Assembly: GCF_000203815.1 (NCBI RefSeq)
Contig: NW_004457703.1
Span: 558,001 to 622,000 of the forward strand
DNA from: Cavenderia fasciculata
Lineage: Eukaryota > Evosea > Eumycetozoa > Acytosteliales > Cavenderiaceae
Reading direction: 5' to 3'
Length of the DNA stretch: 64,000 bases
Position 1 is the stretch's first letter. Each line of letters begins with the position of its first letter. The position numbers and the translations under genes are program-made. Of the stretch, positions 23,446 through 35,103 are shown piece after piece. The notes under the pieces were generated by a model, which was given only the letters and a program-made list of their open reading frames with translations, was not told the origin of the DNA and did not search any database.

Positions 23446-23923
23446 TCTATCTCTAATAATAATAATACAAATTTAAATAAATAAATAAATAAAAGATTAC
23501 TATCTATTTATGCTTTTGCTCAACTTTATATTAGTGAAGATATCCGCGCTTCATCCCCGATGATCAGAAATTTAATTAAATTTATTTTTATTGCTCACCC
23601 TCTGCTCAGTCGAACTTGAGTGTATATCATTCATTTCATTTTTGTTACATCTAGAGATAGAGATAGAGATAGAGATAAAATACAATCAATGACTAATAAT
23701 AATATTAAACAAATGCCTCCCAGGCTAAACATAGAGATTGAACTATAGTTTATTCGCAGCAACGATGAGATTTTCAACTTTTTAACCTGTGCGCGAATGT
23801 CTTTGACCAGCCATTCCAATGAATGTCACATCAAACTCAAAGTCGTTCATTCATTCATTCAACCGTCGTTCATCTATCTATCTATCTATCTTTGTATATA
23901 TATATTTATAGAGAAAAGAAAAG
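23446..23923. other. Divergent promoter region at the left edge of the ComC-like cluster
   Basis: Lies between the GlcNAc kinase start (leftward) and the first cluster gene (rightward). It contains short (TTCA)n/(ATCT)n repeats and TATA-like sequence immediately before 23924. No gene is seen. Confidence 0.55.
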
Positions 23924-26900
23924 ATGAAAGCACTGATATTATTATCATTGCTATCGAGTGTGATGAGTGTCACCATTATTATGGCTCAACCAGAGGTCAT
24001 TTATACCGAATCAACCATTCAAAAGAACTTTGTTGTTATGAGTGTCTATGCAAATAGTGCTTGTAGTGTTGGTGGTACTCCAACAGGTCTGCCTGAAAAG
24101 ATTGTTTCGTTTATGCCAAATACTTGTTACAACTATCCCACGTTTAGTGTCAATGTCTCTGTTTCAACAACCAACCAATATTCATACCAATTCTACACAC
24201 TACTAGGTTGTTATCCACAATCTGCAAGCAGTATAGCAATCCCTACCATGCCATCAAAATGTATTATCACCGATAACACTGGTACCACCCCTTCACCTCC
24301 ATGGATGACCTTTTACCTTGGTCCTCCACCCATTCCAACGTTGACAGGGCTATCATCAAGTTTATATTATGAACGTTTATCAACTACCATTTCGTATGTC
24401 TTCTCTCCCCTATATATATATATATATAAATGTTAACAGTCAACAACTACTCGCACTAATATAATATCTTTGATTATTATTTATTTTATTATTTAGTACT
24501 TGTAATATTACAAATATAAATAATTATCAAAATCAAAGAGTTGTTATTTTACCAAATACATGTACTTTTAGTGATATGCGATCCGGGTCTATCAAGTCGC
24601 TAGATGGAACAGCATCGAGCATTCAACTGGATACCAATTGTGCTGGAGGATCACCTGTTACCTATCAAAGTCAATGTCCACCGACGTTGGATGGTCAAAG
24701 GATTATGAGTGCCTTTAAAAATGGGTTGATTTCAACTTCCAATCCAATCCCATCCGTTACATCCTACACTACTGTAGGTGTGTCTAATCTGAACTTTGGG
24801 TATCCTTTGGGTACAACCATTTTTGCAAATGTGACTTGGTTGTCATCCAATGGATCATCATGGAATCAACAACCAGGTTACATCTATAAAATGTCCGATC
24901 AAATGTATTTCCCTTCTCCACACGTTAATTTCACAGGTTACCTTTTGTTTGTTCAAAATGGTTTAAATTATGTCCTCAACAAACCAAATTCAATTGAATT
25001 TAAAACTTCACAATTTCATATCCCTCCTTGTAAGTAAATTAAAAAATATATTTATTTATATATATATATATTTATTTATTTTATTTATTTATTTAATAGA
25101 TCCAAAAATGAAGAGTATTTCAACTACATTGATAACTACAAGAAAAATAGAATTTAATTATCAATCAGAGGGAGGATTTGTTGGTCAAAACTTGTATGGA
25201 ATTGTAGTAGTAGTGTTTCCTGGTGGTGTGGTTGGTGGAGTATATGATCAATCTACTTGTCCACCAGTTGGTTGTGTACTGAATGATTTACCAGCTGGAT
25301 CAGGCATCTCTATCAAGGTAACGGTCAACAATACGTTTGCGACTAATTTGATGCAGAAAGATGTTATGCTTGCACTGCCAATCGAAACATTTGATTTTAC
25401 ATTGACTATTGTATCAGATACCGTCGAGATTGGTTTCGTCTACTTGGGATATGGGTATGGTCCAAGCACCAGTGGCCTCTTGATTGAATCTAATGGTGTC
25501 AAGTTGGTAGACATCTCTTCTATCCTCACTGCCTCTTACATCTATTCGTACAGTTCAACTACCCCCACCATATTCACGGTCACTTGTAATGGTACCAATG
25601 ATGGAACTACTTTGAATGCTCCATCACAACAATTTATATCAAAAGGAGGTACGTAAAGTTTATCAATCTTATTATTAATATATTTAATTTAATTTTTAAT
25701 TAATTTTTTTTATTCTTTTAGATTTTAAATTAAATAATGTTACGATTGAATGGGTTGGTCTTACAAGAGCAATGGTTTCATTTGGAGCAGAGGGTTTAAA
25801 CCCTAATTATACTTTGTATATTGATTCAATGGATGGTTCTTCTTGGACTGAAAAGAATTCATTACAATACCTCATTACACCATTAGTTGCTTCAACATAC
25901 TACCAGTTTGAGGCCTATATTGAAGACACTGTGACCACCCTCAGAACTGATTCAATTATTTTCAACTTGACCACTGTTGTCAGTTACCCACCCATTACCA
26001 ACTTTACAATCACACCTTTCCAGTGATTAAATTCAAATGGGACAAACAATGCCGAATTTACATTCTTTTCTCTTGGAGGAGAACCAAATGCAACCATTTA
26101 TACATGGACTACTGATTATCCAGTTGTAACGGATAACTATCAAAATAACATTTACACTATATACAATCCCATCATTCCTAGTGGTCCCTTTAATATGGAT
26201 GGGTATGCTGATAGTGTTCCCTATTCAGAAAAAACAAATTTAATCTTTTCATTATACAATTGTATGTACTCATATAGAATAATAATTTAAATCAAAATTA
26301 TATAAATAATATTAATTAATATTATTTTTATAGTCCCATCTTTAGAGGCAAATGTATCAGCTGAATATGAATCTGTTTTAATTCAGTGGAATAGTACTGG
26401 TGGTGTACCTGGTAATATTACCTATCAAGTATCAAGTATTCCCTCTGACACCAGAAATTCGCCGTATGTATGGTGCAGTGGAATGAATATTAATTCATGT
26501 CTCATCACTGGATTGGTATCACAAACAAATTATTCATTTGAAATTCAAATGTCATCAGTTCAATTTGATCCATTTGTTAAAATAATTAACACTCAAACAA
26601 AACAATGTATGTTTTATATTTTTATATTTTATTCATTAAATGTTAACCTTTTTTATTTATTATTAATAGATCCAAATAATGTAACATGTGTTGATTATAA
26701 TAATGGAAATAGTCAAGTTGATTGTAATGGTCATGGTGAATGTATTGACAGTACTTGTTTATGTGATGATTCAAGAACTGGTATTTATTGTGAAATCGTT
26801 ATTCCAGGTGGAAATGGAAATGGAACAAATGGTGGTGGTGGAGGAGGATCAACAATTGATCCAATCTGTTGGCATTGCAACTCTGATGTTTCCATTAAAA

Positions 26901-26950
26901 TTAATAATTTTTTTTTTTTTCATCAAAAGCACAACCCAGATATACACTGA
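23924..26950 (+). pseudogene. ComC-like surface protein, copy A: in-frame stop and 3' truncation
   Basis: Exons 23924-24393, 24497-25029, 25100-25648, 25722-26261, 26334-26606 and 26670 onward match the intact copies in order and phase (2, 1, 1, 1, 1). The signal peptide (ALILLSLLSSVMSV) and four beta-rich ectodomain exons are present. A TGA at 26024-26026 interrupts exon 4, after which the homologous frame continues (GGEPNATIYTWTTDYP). Exon 5 is the fibronectin-like module (STGGVPGNITYQV). Exon 6 has the EGF module (QVDCNGHGECIDSTCLC). After GSTIDP at about 26874 the similarity stops, and the frame runs into unrelated AT-rich DNA to 26950. The membrane-proximal ComC domain, TM and tail are absent. 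Exons 5 and 6 are nearly identical to the copy at 53111, suggesting recent duplication or conversion. No full product is expected. Confidence 0.75.
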
Positions 26951-27198
26951 GACTTTTGTTCATTATATTTTATTATTTCCATTTAGATTTATATCTCAGT
27001 GCATCCATCGAGGGAGAATTATCAAGATGGCTTTGATCATCCCTCCCACTTGAGGTTCCTTCTAAAAGAGGGGAGACTGATATAACATAAAAAGATGTAC
27101 AATATGATCACATTGTGTTCATTCGTATTATACTATTCAATTTGTTGTTGTTATATCTTGATGTATATATATAAATATATATAAACAACCACACAAGT
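26875..27198 (+). other. Non-homologous DNA after the truncation of copy A
   Basis: Sequence unlike the paralogues joins abruptly at about 26874. It contains a T13 run, short inverted words (ACTGAG/CTCAGTG) and A/T-rich DNA up to the start of copy B. No coding frame is convincing. It may be a deletion join or insertion remnant. Confidence 0.4.
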
Positions 27199-29899
27199 AT
27201 GAATAATAATAATAATCATCATTGTATAAATAGATTACTAGTACTATTAGTAGCGCTAGTTGTAATAAACAACAACATTAGTCACAATACTATTGGAGTA
27301 GAAGCGCAATCAAGAAAGTAGCCGTACCGCTCCCCTCTTTTTTTTTTTTTAAATAGTACTATTTATCAAATGTCTTGATGACTAATGTAACTACTTTCTT
27401 TTTAAATAGAAGGTCCGATTTATATTACAGCCAAACGACTCGTAAATTACAACACTATCAATGTGTCTTGGGTAATTGATCCACCTGGTCATGGTCCAAT
27501 CACCGTCCTTTTCAATGTTTCACAATCAAACTTGAGCAATGTCACTCGCGATACCTTCACTGATAACAGGTCTTGGGTCAATTTTCCGGTTGGCCTAGAT
27601 CCTGCCAATTATACTTTTCATATTACAGCTGTGAATGAAGGAACAACTAGATCAAACTCTCTTTTGGTCCGATGGCTTGGTCGTATGTATTTTCTATAGA
27701 TTAAAAAAAGATATTTAATAATTAATAATTAATTAAATTTATTCTTTTTTTTTTTTTTTTTTTTTTGAAAGCATTGATAATTAGTCATTCAGAAATTACA
27801 AAAACTACTACAAATAAGATTCAAGTTACATTGGAAGTGGTTGGAAGTGATGTCCATTATTTTAAATTAAATATTACCGTAAATAATATGATGACAACAA
27901 CAAATTTTCCAGTGATCATGGAAGGGCCAGATTTCTTTGTTGTTCAAATTGAAATGCCAGAGAGTGCAACGACCCCTGTCAGTATAGTTGCTTTCGATGA
28001 TGATGGCCGTGTTTCCAACACTGTATATTTCGACGCGACAACCTACCCAGTCATCTCGAATCTCTCGTTGCAAGTTCTTCAAGTGTACGACGCTGGGTAT
28101 TTTATAGTGACGGCACACCATGATGGAGGTGTACCAGGTGATACTTATTATACATTTGGCTTTCGATACTCATCCCAGACACCCGAAAAACAGAAACACA
28201 ACTCTACACTCTATATCTTACCAGATGACCTCACTGTCTCTTACCCAATTAACATTACAATTGATAATGATCTAAAAGTATTATTTATCTCTACTGTAGA
28301 GACCGAAATTACCTTTTATAATTGTAAATATAAAAAAAAGAAAAAAAAGAAAAAGAAAATGAATATCTTAATTAATTAATTTCTTTTATTTATATTCATG
28401 ATTTAGTTCCAACTATAAATTCAACCAATTCAACAAGTGATTATGAATCAATTTATTTGACATGGATTAGTGATGGTGGAATGCCAGGTAATATTACTTA
28501 TCAAGTATCTGTATCTAATCCAAAATCAACGATTCAAGTACCATTGATTTGGTGTTTAGGTTCGAATATTAGTTCATGTCTCATCACTGGATTGACTTCA
28601 AATACTGAATATTCTATTGAAGTTCAAATGTCATCTGTTCAATTCTTACCAATTAATCAAACTATTTTTGTTTCAACTTTACAATGTATGTTAAGAACAA
28701 ATCAAATTAATTAATTATTTAATTAAATATTAATTGGTTATTGTATTTAATTTAGATCCAAATAATTATACATGTATTGATCGTCAAGGAATTAATAACT
28801 CAGTTGAATGTAATGGATTTGGTGAATGTATAAATGGAATATGTCGATGTGTGAATAATAGAGTTGGCATTTATTGTGGCACAGTTCTACCTTTTTGTGG
28901 TGGAAATGGTGATGGTGGAGAAGAGGTAGCAGATTATCGGGTAAACAGTCACGTCGAACCATCACCAAACAAACCCAAAGCAGTTGTCAACAATGCAGAT
29001 ATATTTTATCAATTTGTTGTTTCACAAATTAGAGAATTAGATATTGACCAAAATATTATCAAGTCATTGGATTTAACAACTCTCAACTGGACAATGACAA
29101 ATCAAACCAATCAACCAACATATCACCTTTAATTTTACTTAATAATTGGTTTTATTCAACATATAGTAATAGTAATAGTAATAGTATTTATAGAACAATT
29201 AAAATTACATTTTTACAATATGTACAACAAGATGAAGAAGAAGAAACAACTCCAACTTCAACTCCAAAAGACATTCCAGTTACATTTGCAGGTCAATTAT
29301 TTTATGTTACAGTTGGATCGATTAAATATACAATTGATATTGAAGGTTGGAATTTTGGTAGTCAATTAAATACTCTTGAATTGGTTACCAATATCACTCA
29401 ACCATACAATGATAAAGATCAAGACACGACCATCGTCAACAACAATATAGTATCAACCAACTCTACCGATTTCACATCGTTTGTAATTGGAACCGATCAA
29501 TTAGTTTTAGGTAAATTAATTAATCGTGCATTATTGGATGATATTCCTCGAAAGGTATCGAATCGAATTGTTTCAGTACCACTATCACCCTCCAGTTCCT
29601 CATCCTCTTCTGAATCTCAACAACAAATGTTATACAGTATTATTACAACGATACCATACTTTAATCTCAATGCTGTATTTGATCCAGAGCTTCAATTATT
29701 GGTCAAACCAAATGACCGTTCGTCATCATCATCTTCATCAAACTCATGGAAGATTGTTGTTGGTGTAGTAGTTGGTTTTGTTGTTGTGGCTGCAGTCTCT
29801 GTGGCCACTATATTCTACAGAATCAAAATGAATACTCAAAGACGAGATTCTATTAGCAGGCAAGAAAGGTTCAGAGCATTTAGCATAAACAACAACTAA
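27199..29899 (+). pseudogene. ComC-like surface protein, copy B: short form lacking N-terminal domains, frameshifted
   Basis: A signal-peptide exon (ATG 27199, NRLLVLLVALVVINNN, ending GVEAQ) is followed directly by the second half of an exon-3-type module (27410-27682, INVSWVIDPPGHG), then 27772-28323, 28407-28685 and 28756 onward. Domain exons 1-2 and half of 3 seen in the intact copies are missing. The first exon meets the next in the wrong phase, so no clean product results. In the last exon the EGF (VECNGFGECINGICRC) is followed by a four-base deletion at about 29117-29122 relative to the copies at 58424 and 61051. The frame then resumes to a TM (WKIVVGVVVGFVVVAAVSV) and the tail ending SINNN at 29899. 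Best called a pseudogene. The closest relatives are the minus-strand copies K and L. Confidence 0.7.
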
Positions 29900-30037
29900 T
29901 AGCTTCCCGTTCAACCAATTCCGAATTGAAGCCGTCGATGACGTCCTGCTCTTGACGCCTCGCGCCCTTTTTCAATAAAAAATTAATTTTAATCGAAAAA
30001 ATCTCAGTTGCGTAGAACATTTCGAATGGCTTTGAGA

Positions 30038-30045
30038 ACGAACGA
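30038..30045 (+). promoter_or_regulatory. ACGAACGA word in a GC-richer island upstream of copy C
   Basis: Lies 126 bases before the 30171 start inside a GC-richer patch. The same or a one-base variant word recurs upstream of three other cluster genes. Function is unknown. Confidence 0.3.
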
Positions 30046-30170
30046 CTTTCTCTCGAGTGATCGACACTGGGTCTCAAAACTAAAACGAGTCCTCATATTA
30101 AAAAAAAAAGACAATCATTTATTTATAATATTTCTATGTCTATGTATAAGTAGACACCACACACACACAC

Positions 30171-33100
30171 ATGTATTATAATACTCAAAATAGAAGAATA
30201 CTTTATATTACAAGTATAGTAGTTTGTATTTTAATTAATTTCAGTTTACTATGGGACTCGGTCGGTGTGATGGTAGTGGAGGCTCAGCAGCAGCCCACAT
30301 ACACCCCAACCCCTAAATACAGTCTTGCTACCACCCCATACCCTGTCACTTTCAAACATTATAGCACTCTAGGATGCACTGGAACCCCTATGAAGGTAGT
30401 TTCATTGTACCCAGGTGAATGCATGCCTTATTACAATAATTTTTTTGTGACACTCATCGATGTGGGTGGGTTACTCGGTGACGAGTGATTGCATCATTCC
30501 CATCTTTTCAAGGCCAAAACCGCTAGTTTGCACATTTTGGTCTGAAATGGATGCCTATGTCATGGCGACTACTGATGTTCCCATCATGCCCGTTCCATCA
30601 GATACAGTTGGTTATTTATACTATGAAAAATATTCAAATCAATCGTATGTTTAAATTAATATAATTGAAAAGAAATCATTGAAATAATAATATTAATATT
30701 TAATTAATTAATATTTGTTTTTAGATGTAATATTGATACAGATATGACACTTAAATATTCGAGGACAGTTGTAACACAAAACTTATGTGTTTCGGATGAT
30801 GTTGGATCAAAGGTTAGAGCACTTGGAGGAACCAGTTCATCGATCCAGTTAAATATGACAGCATCACTTGATTGCGTGACGTCATCTGATACACGAACCT
30901 ATACAACTGGATGTCCAGTGACACCAGACTCTTATCAAATAGTCAATGCCTTTGCATCAAAGAGTGCATATACTAAAGTGAACCCTACCATCACAGTCAT
31001 TGGATACAAAGATATACTCATTGAAAACGGATCGTTTGGAACAGAGCCAGCATCAGTCTTCGCATTCATCTTATGGTTTAATTCACAGATGATACAGATT
31101 GGATCAGATTCCAGTATTTACAAGATGAGCAGTCAAATGGTTGTCTCTATCGGTGGATTCCCAGCTGCCACTCCAATGTACATTAAATTAAAGTCCTATG
31201 GTATGGACTTCTCCGGTGCTCCAATAGAAATTATCTCACAATCTTTAATTCAATTTCCAGATGGTAAGTAACTGTGTAAAACAAATCAAATCAAAAAAAA
31301 TCAAAACAAACAAACAAACAAACAAACAAACAAACAAACAAACAAACAAACAAACAAACAAACAAACAAACAAACAAACAAACAAACAAACAAACAAACA
31401 AACAAACAAACAAACAAACAAACAAACAAACAAACAAACAAATAATAATTAATTTTTTTTTAAATTATATTTATAGTACCAACCATTTCACAGTTAACTC
31501 CAAGTTTAATAACTACTAGAAGTTTTACAGTCACATCAACTTTACAAGGTGGATTTATCGGAGAGAATGTTTTTAAAGTAACAACTTCGTATTTAGGTAC
31601 CATTTTTAGTCCGAGTTGTAATACGACCAATATTTGTACATTGAGTGGGTTCCCACCGGGTGTTGATGTCAGTCTCACGGTTAGAGTTACCAACAGAGGA
31701 CGAGCGGCTACTTCTAGTCTTTTAGTTCCCCTCATGGAACCAATCACCAATTTAGAGATTGACAGTGTAGTTCGCATTCCAGCTGGTATGAATATTTCTT
31801 ACTCTCTATCTGGTGGAATAGGAACCTACTACCTAATCTCTATTACCAATTTAAGTACCACTGGTGGTAATCCAGTCACATTCAATACAACCAATTCATA
31901 CTTGCTATACAATACTACAATCACTGCCAATTATTCAATCGTCGTTGATGCTTTCGATGATGGAACTCATCTATCAACTCAAACTACCTATGAATATAAT
32001 TATAGTATGTAAAAAACATAAACAGAAAACATCCATTAAATGAATGAATCATTTTAAATTAACTAATTGTTTTTTTATTTTCTTTTAGATTTAAAAATGG
32101 AAATTCAAATTATTGATATTAGAACTACAAAAGTATACTTATTGCCAATTGTTAAAGGAGTGATACCAAACGTTTCAACTAATTTTACGGTTAGTTTGAA
32201 TGGTATTGCTGATCCAATTGATTATACCGATTTTGTAGAGTTTTCGTTATCTACGCTACCAGACACACTCAACAAAGTTTGTATGTTTGCAGTTGACGCC
32301 AATCTTAGAAGTTCACCTAGTACATGTATCCAATTCAACTCGTATCCAACTATTGGCGATCCGTCGGCCATTTATACGCAGAGAATGAATCTGTCCAACG
32401 CTCCACAATTCTATTCAAATGGATGTCAATACTACTGGAGGTGTTCCAAATAATTCAACCTATACTCCCACTTTTACTTTCCTAGGTAAAGTTGTCAGTC
32501 CCCCAACATCCAGTAGTATCCTACTCAATGGAATAACAATTGCATCCAATACCTTTAATATCAATGTAACCATTGTAAATGATATTACAACTTTATTATT
32601 TCAATCTTCATTTAAACTTTATTCATGTAAGATAATCAAAATTAATTATAAATATTTAATGACGAATATATTTATTAATCTTTATTCTATTCTTTATTTA
32701 TTTTTTAGTCCCAGGAATTATTGAATTCAAAAATATTGTAGATTATGAAACTGTTAATTTAACATGGGTGGGAATGGGAGGTATGCCAGGTAATATCACA
32801 TACCAAGTATCTATATTCAACCCAAATGCAACTGGTCCACAACTCGTATCAAATGTTGTTTGTAATGGACTAGGTATTTCAAAATGTAGTGTCACTCGAC
32901 TGACTTCAAATTCATACTATGGTTTCACTCTTAAAATGTCGTCTGTTCAATTTGATCCAATTGAATCAACTATTTATGTTCATACCTTAACTTGTAAGTA
33001 AATTAAAAAAAAATATAAATATTTAAATATTAATTTATTTTATTGTTCTTTTTATAGATCCAAATAATTATACATGTATTGATCATCAAGGTATAAATAA

Positions 33101-34154
33101 TACAGTTGAATGTAATGGATTTGGTCAATGTATAAATGGTACATGTTTATGTGTGAATAATAGAATTGGAATTTATTGTGAAACTCCAACAACTGATCAA
33201 GGAGGAAACAGTGGTAATGGAACCAATGTAGATCCAAACCCATCGGTTCCAGAGATTGTTATTACCAACTCGAATATATTCTATCAATTTGTAGTCTCTC
33301 AAATCAGAGAGGTCGATGTTGACGATCATGTTATCACCAACTTGGATCTAACCACTTTAAATTGGACTTTAAAAAATGAAACGACTACTCTTAATAACTT
33401 GGTTACAAGTTTTTGGAATTATTCATCAGTTGCAACCAACACAAGTATAAAGTATTTAAATGCCATTCATATCAACTTTATACAAATTAAATATCAAGAT
33501 GACACAAATATTAATGGAGAAGAATCAAAGATACCATTAACATTTGCAGGTCAATTATTTTATATTGATGTTGGAGCTATCAAATATACAATTGAAATTG
33601 ATGGTTGGCATTTTAATGGTAGATTAAATACACTTCAATTGGTAACAAATGTAACTCAACCAGAGCAAGTTGATGAATGTGGTGATGGTAGTGGAAGTGT
33701 TGACTCTGCCGACTTGGATATTCAATTTAATGGAAACATTGTAACAAACTCTACGGAATTTACATCATTCTTTGTTGGAAAGGATCAAATGATTTTGGGT
33801 AAATTATTGAATCGTGCACTATTGGATGATATCCCAAGAAAGATTGGATACACAGTTGCACCATATACCAACCCATCCAACCAACAACAGATGCTCAGTA
33901 TTGTAACACTCATCCCTTACTTTACATCCAATGCTGTCATGGATCCAGATCTCTCTCTTTTAATCAATGTCGACAGTGGAAAGAATGAATGTTCTTCACC
34001 GTCGTCCAACACTTGGAAGATTGCTGTCGGTGTGGTTGTTGGTGGTGTTGCTGCTATTACCATTGCTACAGCATCTATCATGTATTACAGAAAGAAAATG
34101 ACCTATGTAAAGAATCAAAAAAAGATGGAAGCAAAATTAAAAAATTTCAATTAG
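30171..34154 (+). pseudogene. ComC-like surface protein, copy C: two frameshifts
   Basis: Exons 30171-30644, 30725-31263, 31477-32004, 32089-32626, 32709-32993 and 33058-34154 follow the family layout. The signal peptide is at about residues 10-40. Exon 1 loses frame near 30460-30480 and is shorter than its homologues there (frame resumes as GYSVTSDCIIP). Exon 4 has a second shift near 32417, between SNAPQFYS and MDVNTTGGVPNNS, so its length is off by one. The last exon is intact: EGF (VECNGFGQCINGTCLC), ComC-type domain (FAGQLFYIDVGAIKYTIEI), TM (WKIAVGVVVGGVAAITIATAS) and basic tail (YYRKKMTYVKNQKK). Intron 2 carries a (CAAA)34 tract. It could still be a functional gene if the shifts are assembly errors. 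Confidence 0.7.
31306..31441 (+). repeat. (CAAA)n tetranucleotide array inside an intron
   Basis: About 34 perfect CAAA units fill most of the second intron of copy C. The reverse strand reads as an open FVCL frame purely because of the repeat. It is not coding and not a CRISPR array, since there are no spacers. Confidence 0.95.
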
Positions 34155-34291
34155 ACGGAAAGAAATAAACAAAAGAAATAGAATATCTAGGATTTATCGA
34201 ATTATTTAAATAGGAAAAGAAAAATGTAGAATAACGGACTAATAGTTTCCATTTTACTAATATTTCTAAATTGTTGGAATCCCAGTGGCAT

Positions 34292-34519
34292 TTAATACCC
34301 ATATAAATAATCATCTTCATCGTCTGGTTCATTCATGATTGAGATTAGTTGGTCAGTTAGACCAGCTTTTTTGGTGTACTCATAGAAACAACGGAGCATA
34401 TGTACAGGAAATATGATTTCGTTTTCACAAAACGATTCACCACACAATGGACAAGTATGATTGAATCTATTAAATTCTCTTGTTACTCTAAATTTGATTA
34501 AATTTGATTCCATTGACAA
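34292..34519 (-). CDS. Small acidic protein with a CPLC...HxxxC zinc-finger motif
   Basis: A 75-residue minus-strand frame in the gap between copies C and D. It contains HTCPLCGESFCENE, then FPVHMLRCFYEY, giving a Cys-x2-Cys / His-x3-Cys set that would bind one zinc, as in C2HC or RING-adjacent knuckles. It ends acidic (NEPDDEDDYLYGY). Start at 34519, or at 34513 (second Met). Upstream exons are possible because AG/GT signals occur at about 34535-34600. I cannot name a family. The intact Cys/His spacing and sensible composition argue for a real gene. Confidence 0.5.
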   Translation of the reverse strand: MSMESNLIKFRVTREFNRFNHTCPLCGESFCENEIIFPVHMLRCFYEYTKKAGLTDQLISIMNEPDDEDDYLYGY

Positions 34520-35103
34520 ACTCTAGATTCTAAAGAGAATGATTAGTAAAAGATATCTTTTAATAATTCCATATTTATATATATATCTTACTCTTCTTAT
34601 TTATTGGTATTAATTGTTGTTAACTAATGAGAATAACCATAACATAAGTATATAAAAATTTAAAGGCAAAAATAAGAGAAAGAGAAAATCTCTTATAATC
34701 TTTTGAATTATATTCTTTAGATGTTTACCTGAAGATCTGGCTAACTGTACAGGAGGTGGATGATTTATTAGCGTCCCTATAAAGATAATGGGAATCGATC
34801 CATATACACCATATTGTACAATTATTTTGAAGATAATGTATGTACAGATGATTGTATATTTTATAACTATAGACCTGGTCAGAATGATCATTAGATTAGT
34901 AAATATCTTTTTTGATTTCTAAAAATATCTTGTAAAACTTTTTACACGAACGGCGAGAATCGATGAAAATATCATCTGTTTTTGTCTTGGATAGGTAGGT
35001 CGGGCTGTTGTTGTGTATCACAACAGATGATATAGATTCTTATCACTTTTTCATTATTTATTTATTTATTTATCTATATACAAGAGAGAAAGAGATAACA
35101 GCA
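34520..35103. other. Gap between the zinc-finger gene and copy D
   Basis: A 93-codon minus-strand frame at 34610-34891 is hydrophobic and I/F/Y-rich. Part of it (VQLARSSGKHLKNIIQK) looks less random, and a donor-like GTAAAC follows RSS, so it could be a 5' exon of the zinc-finger gene, but this is weak. Right of 34900 lies the promoter of copy D with the ACGAACGG word. Confidence 0.35.
34946..34953 (+). promoter_or_regulatory. ACGAACGG word upstream of copy D
   Basis: One-base variant of the ACGAACGA word, 151 bases before the ATG of copy D, again within a local GC-richer patch. Confidence 0.25.

Noticed and set aside
26875-27198. Possible transposon insertion in copy A
   Set aside because: No terminal repeats, target-site duplication or transposase-like frame is visible. 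A deletion join explains it as well.
31306-31441. Regular repeat as a CRISPR-like array
   Set aside because: It is a pure tandem tetranucleotide with no spacers, in a eukaryotic intron.
31245-31452. Open frames reading FVCLFVCLF (minus) and TNKQTNKQ (plus)
   Set aside because: Produced only by the (CAAA)n intronic repeat.
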